From NCBI GenBank assembly GCA_013365365.1, contig JABVXU010000785.1:1-20519 (forward strand): 20,519 bases of DNA. The letters are read 5' to 3'. The DNA comes from Cruorifilaria tuberocauda. Its lineage: Eukaryota; Nematoda; Chromadorea; Rhabditida; Onchocercidae. The first letter of the stretch is position 1. Each line of letters begins with the position of its first letter. Of this stretch, positions 18,281 through 20,519 are shown piece after piece. The notes beneath the pieces are model-generated. The model was not told the origin of the DNA and did not search any database. It saw only the letters and a list, made by a program, of their open reading frames with translations. The translations under genes were made by a program, and so were the position numbers.

Positions 18281-18397
18281 CGAAAGTGCTAGATTTTAAT
18301 GCGTCAAAAATGAGAATTGTAAATCCGGAAACGAAAAAAAAAACGAAAGTGCTGCATTTTTATGCATCAGAAAAAAAAAAGAGTTGAAAATCCGGAA
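18281..18397. repeat. Direct duplication of a ~63-bp unit
   Basis: Copies start at 18281 and 18344. Both contain CGAAAGTGCT, TTTTAATGCGTCA or TTTTTATGCATCA, an A-run, and AAATCCGGAA or AAAATCCGGAA, with an A-rich joint between them. It looks like an old tandem duplication. Confidence 0.85.
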
Positions 18398-18594
18398 AAA
18401 TTCGATAATAAAACCGGAAAGGAGAAATGAAATATATTACAGAGATGTGTGAATAATTTTAAAAAATTAAAATTTTACTACTTTTTCATCTGAAAAATTA
18501 ATGATCGAAAAGTCTTTGCTTTTTTATTTTTGCTTTTGTTAAAGCTCAAATAATTTTTGCAAATGATTGAATAAAATTATTTTGTGCAAACGAA

Positions 18595-18699
18595 TCTCTC
18601 TCTCTCTCTCACTCTCTTCAAACAGAATATCATCAAATGATTAATCAAATGATATTTAGAAAGAAAAAGGGAGAAAGAGAGAAAAACAAGAGGGTGAGA
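18595..18699. repeat. CT tract and GA tract forming nested inverted repeats
   Basis: A (CT)n tract (18595..18618) and a GA-rich tract (18660..18699) can pair: TCTCACTCTCTT with AAGAGGGTGAGA, 11 of 12. Between them AATATCAT (18626) and ATGATATT (18649) form a second inverted repeat. Confidence 0.7.
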
Positions 18700-19766
18700 T
18701 ATTTTGAAATTAGCTTATCAATTAGCTACAAAATTAATTAATCAATCGTTATACTGATACTACTGAATAAGTTACTGATAAAGTTAACAGAGGAATAGAA
18801 CGATGTAAATGCACATGGATTATAATATACCTCAAATAATAACAACTAATAATTAAATGCTAAATAGTGATTAAATAATGATAAAAGTAAAATATTTTAA
18901 AAATCATTTAAAAATCGCATCAAAATAATATTTTAAAAAATGATGAAAATAAACTTTAAAAATAATAATGAAAATAATATCATGATTATAAGTAAAATCA
19001 TAATATAAAATTAACTTCATGAATGATATAATTTATCAATATTCAGGCTATCAAGTATTTCAGTTTCAAACTGTAATTTTAAATACAAAAAGTTTGTTTT
19101 AAATATTAAAAAACCTAAATATGAAAAGTAATTTAACAAAAATAATTTCTTTTACAAATAAAATCGTTCATTTCATATCTAGAAACTTAGCATATATTCG
19201 AAGCAAAGTACTTTCAACAGCTTTCTTCGTTGCACGAAATGATTTGCAAAATTGAAATAATTGAAAAAAATTATTTAAATTAATTTCATTTGCTCATTGG
19301 ATACTAAAGATAAATGAATGCATGACGAGTGCAAAAGATAAATTTTTAAGAAATTATTAAGCTTTCCTTTTTACTACAAATAACTTTAATTTTGCTGAAA
19401 GAGCAAATAATAAATGAAATGAAATCTTTTTCAACAACATATGTTTGTTCATACCGCCGTGTCGATGCTATAAACCAAGAAATTTTTCAAAAAGATTCAA
19501 AACTAACTTTTAAATTCTGCAAACTTTTTTATTGTCGCCTTTTTTTAAGAGAAAAATATGAGCCAAAAAAGCAAAGAAAAGTATAATTTTGAAAATTTTG
19601 CTCTTTTCCTCTCATCGTTCCTTCATATCTTAATTATGATAATATAGAAAAAATTATTCATGCTTCTTATTTACCATTCATTTAGAAGATTTGACTAATT
19701 GATTACCTTCTAATAATATTAAAAATATTCTGATTGATTTATCCGACCCATCTAGATGAGCTTTAC

Positions 19767-19804
19767 GATGATGATCATGAAATGATGATTTCGCAATGAT
19801 GATT
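19767..19804. repeat. Degenerate GATGAT repeat
   Basis: Several GATGAT/ATGATG units are broken by short spacers. Confidence 0.8.
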
Positions 19805-19978
19805 CTGAATCATTATCACGATCAGCACGTAGTTACGAAAGAATTTATTGCAAACTAATTGTTTGTTTTTTTAAGTGAAAGGAATTTTTTTCCCCTATAA
19901 AATTATATATTTAAAATGGATTTATATGAACTTGTAAAGTTGGATTTTAATGATCGTAAGCAACATGAAAAGTTAATC

Positions 19979-20024
19979 ATCTCTCTCTCCCTTTCCCTCT
20001 CTCTCTCTCTTTCTCTCTCTCTTT
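19979..20024. repeat. (CT)n microsatellite
   Basis: About 45 bp of CT dinucleotides with a few C- or T-run interruptions. Confidence 0.95.
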
Positions 20025-20162
20025 GTCCATGACATTTCAAACATTCATTTCATTATATTTGTTTCCTTCTTCATTCCATCTTATTTTCATTATCAAAAAA
20101 TAGATTGTCGTTATTATTTCTTTACATTTTCAACATTTGAAATAAAATTGAAATAGATTTTG

Positions 20163-20185
20163 ATTTCAAATTTTGAATTTGAAAT
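20163..20185. repeat. Perfect inverted repeat ATTTCAAATT / AATTTGAAAT
   Basis: Ten-bp arms with a 3-nt loop. Confidence 0.85.
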
Positions 20186-20204
20186 TCATCTGAATTAAAA
20201 AAAG

Positions 20205-20223
20205 AAACTGTATTGTACAGTTT
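20205..20223. repeat. Perfect inverted repeat AAACTGTA / TACAGTTT
   Basis: Eight-bp arms with a TTG loop, 20 bp from the previous inverted repeat. Confidence 0.85.
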
Positions 20224-20519
20224 TGAAAATCTGTCAAGCAATCAGGAATAACTATTCGTATCACTTGAAAACTTCGCATATCTGATAATTAAAAACAAAT
20301 TTGTGATAAATGATAGTTGAAAAAAACGGAAGCTTTTCTTTAACTAATTAAATTTCATTAATTTCAGCATGAAAAATAATAAAATAATAGGATTTCCTAA
20401 AAAGAAAAAGAATGATTAATAAAAGGAAAATGCCAAACACTGCTGAAAACGATTAAATTCATTTTTATTATATCAAATTCAATTTTAATTCTTATTTGAT
20501 TAAGTGATAAATTTTAAAA

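Larger units (their letters stand above)
12605..20519. other. About 7.9 kb with no secure gene (5' intron/promoter side or intergenic)
   Basis: Very AT-rich, full of stops in all frames, and holding the microsatellites, tandem units and inverted repeats listed separately. Two weak minus-strand exon candidates exist: 13288..13332 (MKVELITDDIMSDL after a TTGCAG) and roughly 13577..13674 (a GC-richer island reading GGLKGWIAYVEKN). Neither joins the microexon at 12604 with a good donor in phase. No tRNA, rRNA or spliced-leader sequence was recognised by eye. Confidence 0.55.

Noticed and set aside
19165..19300. Coding-like short stretches on both strands near 19200
   Set aside because: Both strands are open for only 20 to 40 codons with no acceptor in the right place; cannot be told from chance.
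19392..19586. 64-codon plus-strand open frame
   Set aside because: No recognisable motif and AT-driven composition; no flanking splice signals that extend it.

Overview
The window looks like nuclear DNA of a nematode, probably a filarial or other spirurid. This rests on an AT-rich base composition, very small exons (26 to about 230 nt) split by many short to medium introns, donors of the GTAAGT/GTGAGT/GTTAGT type, and acceptors of the TTTCAG or TTTTAG type. No species can be named from the sequence alone. There is no sign of bacterial, plasmid or phage organisation.

The only gene I can support lies on the minus strand and fills roughly 12604 down to 1. It runs off the left edge of the window, and its true 5' end was not found. 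I could chain 23 exons, nearly all joined by matching reading phases, which give about 965 codons. The C-terminal third is a Dbl-homology (DH) domain (about 4000 to 1857) followed by a pleckstrin-homology (PH) domain (about 1860 to 562). Both have the layout of the LBC/GEF-H1/AKAP13/p115 group of RhoA-type guanine nucleotide exchange factors. The roughly 580 residues before the DH domain (exons between 11773 and 4389) are Ser-, Lys- and Arg-rich, match no domain I recognise, and carry several basic-Ser motifs. No C1, PDZ or RGS domain is visible, so any such part must lie upstream or be absent.

The gene model has four notable points: a 152-nt exon (9010..9161) that is phase-compatible only if treated as an alternative or broken exon, two in-phase donors 42 nt apart in the PH beta1-beta2 loop, a 26-nt microexon at the upstream end of the chain, and a weak GTCATC donor. 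One intron (3422..3800) holds plus-strand codon-like fragments that may be a decayed mobile element.

From 12605 to 20519 I see no secure gene. This stretch is very AT-rich and holds microsatellites, a tandem pair of 128-bp units, a 63-bp duplicated unit, a GGAAAT-type hexamer array, several perfect short inverted repeats and a CRE-like palindrome. It is either the large 5' intron and promoter side of the same gene or intergenic DNA. Two weak candidate 5' exons are mentioned there.
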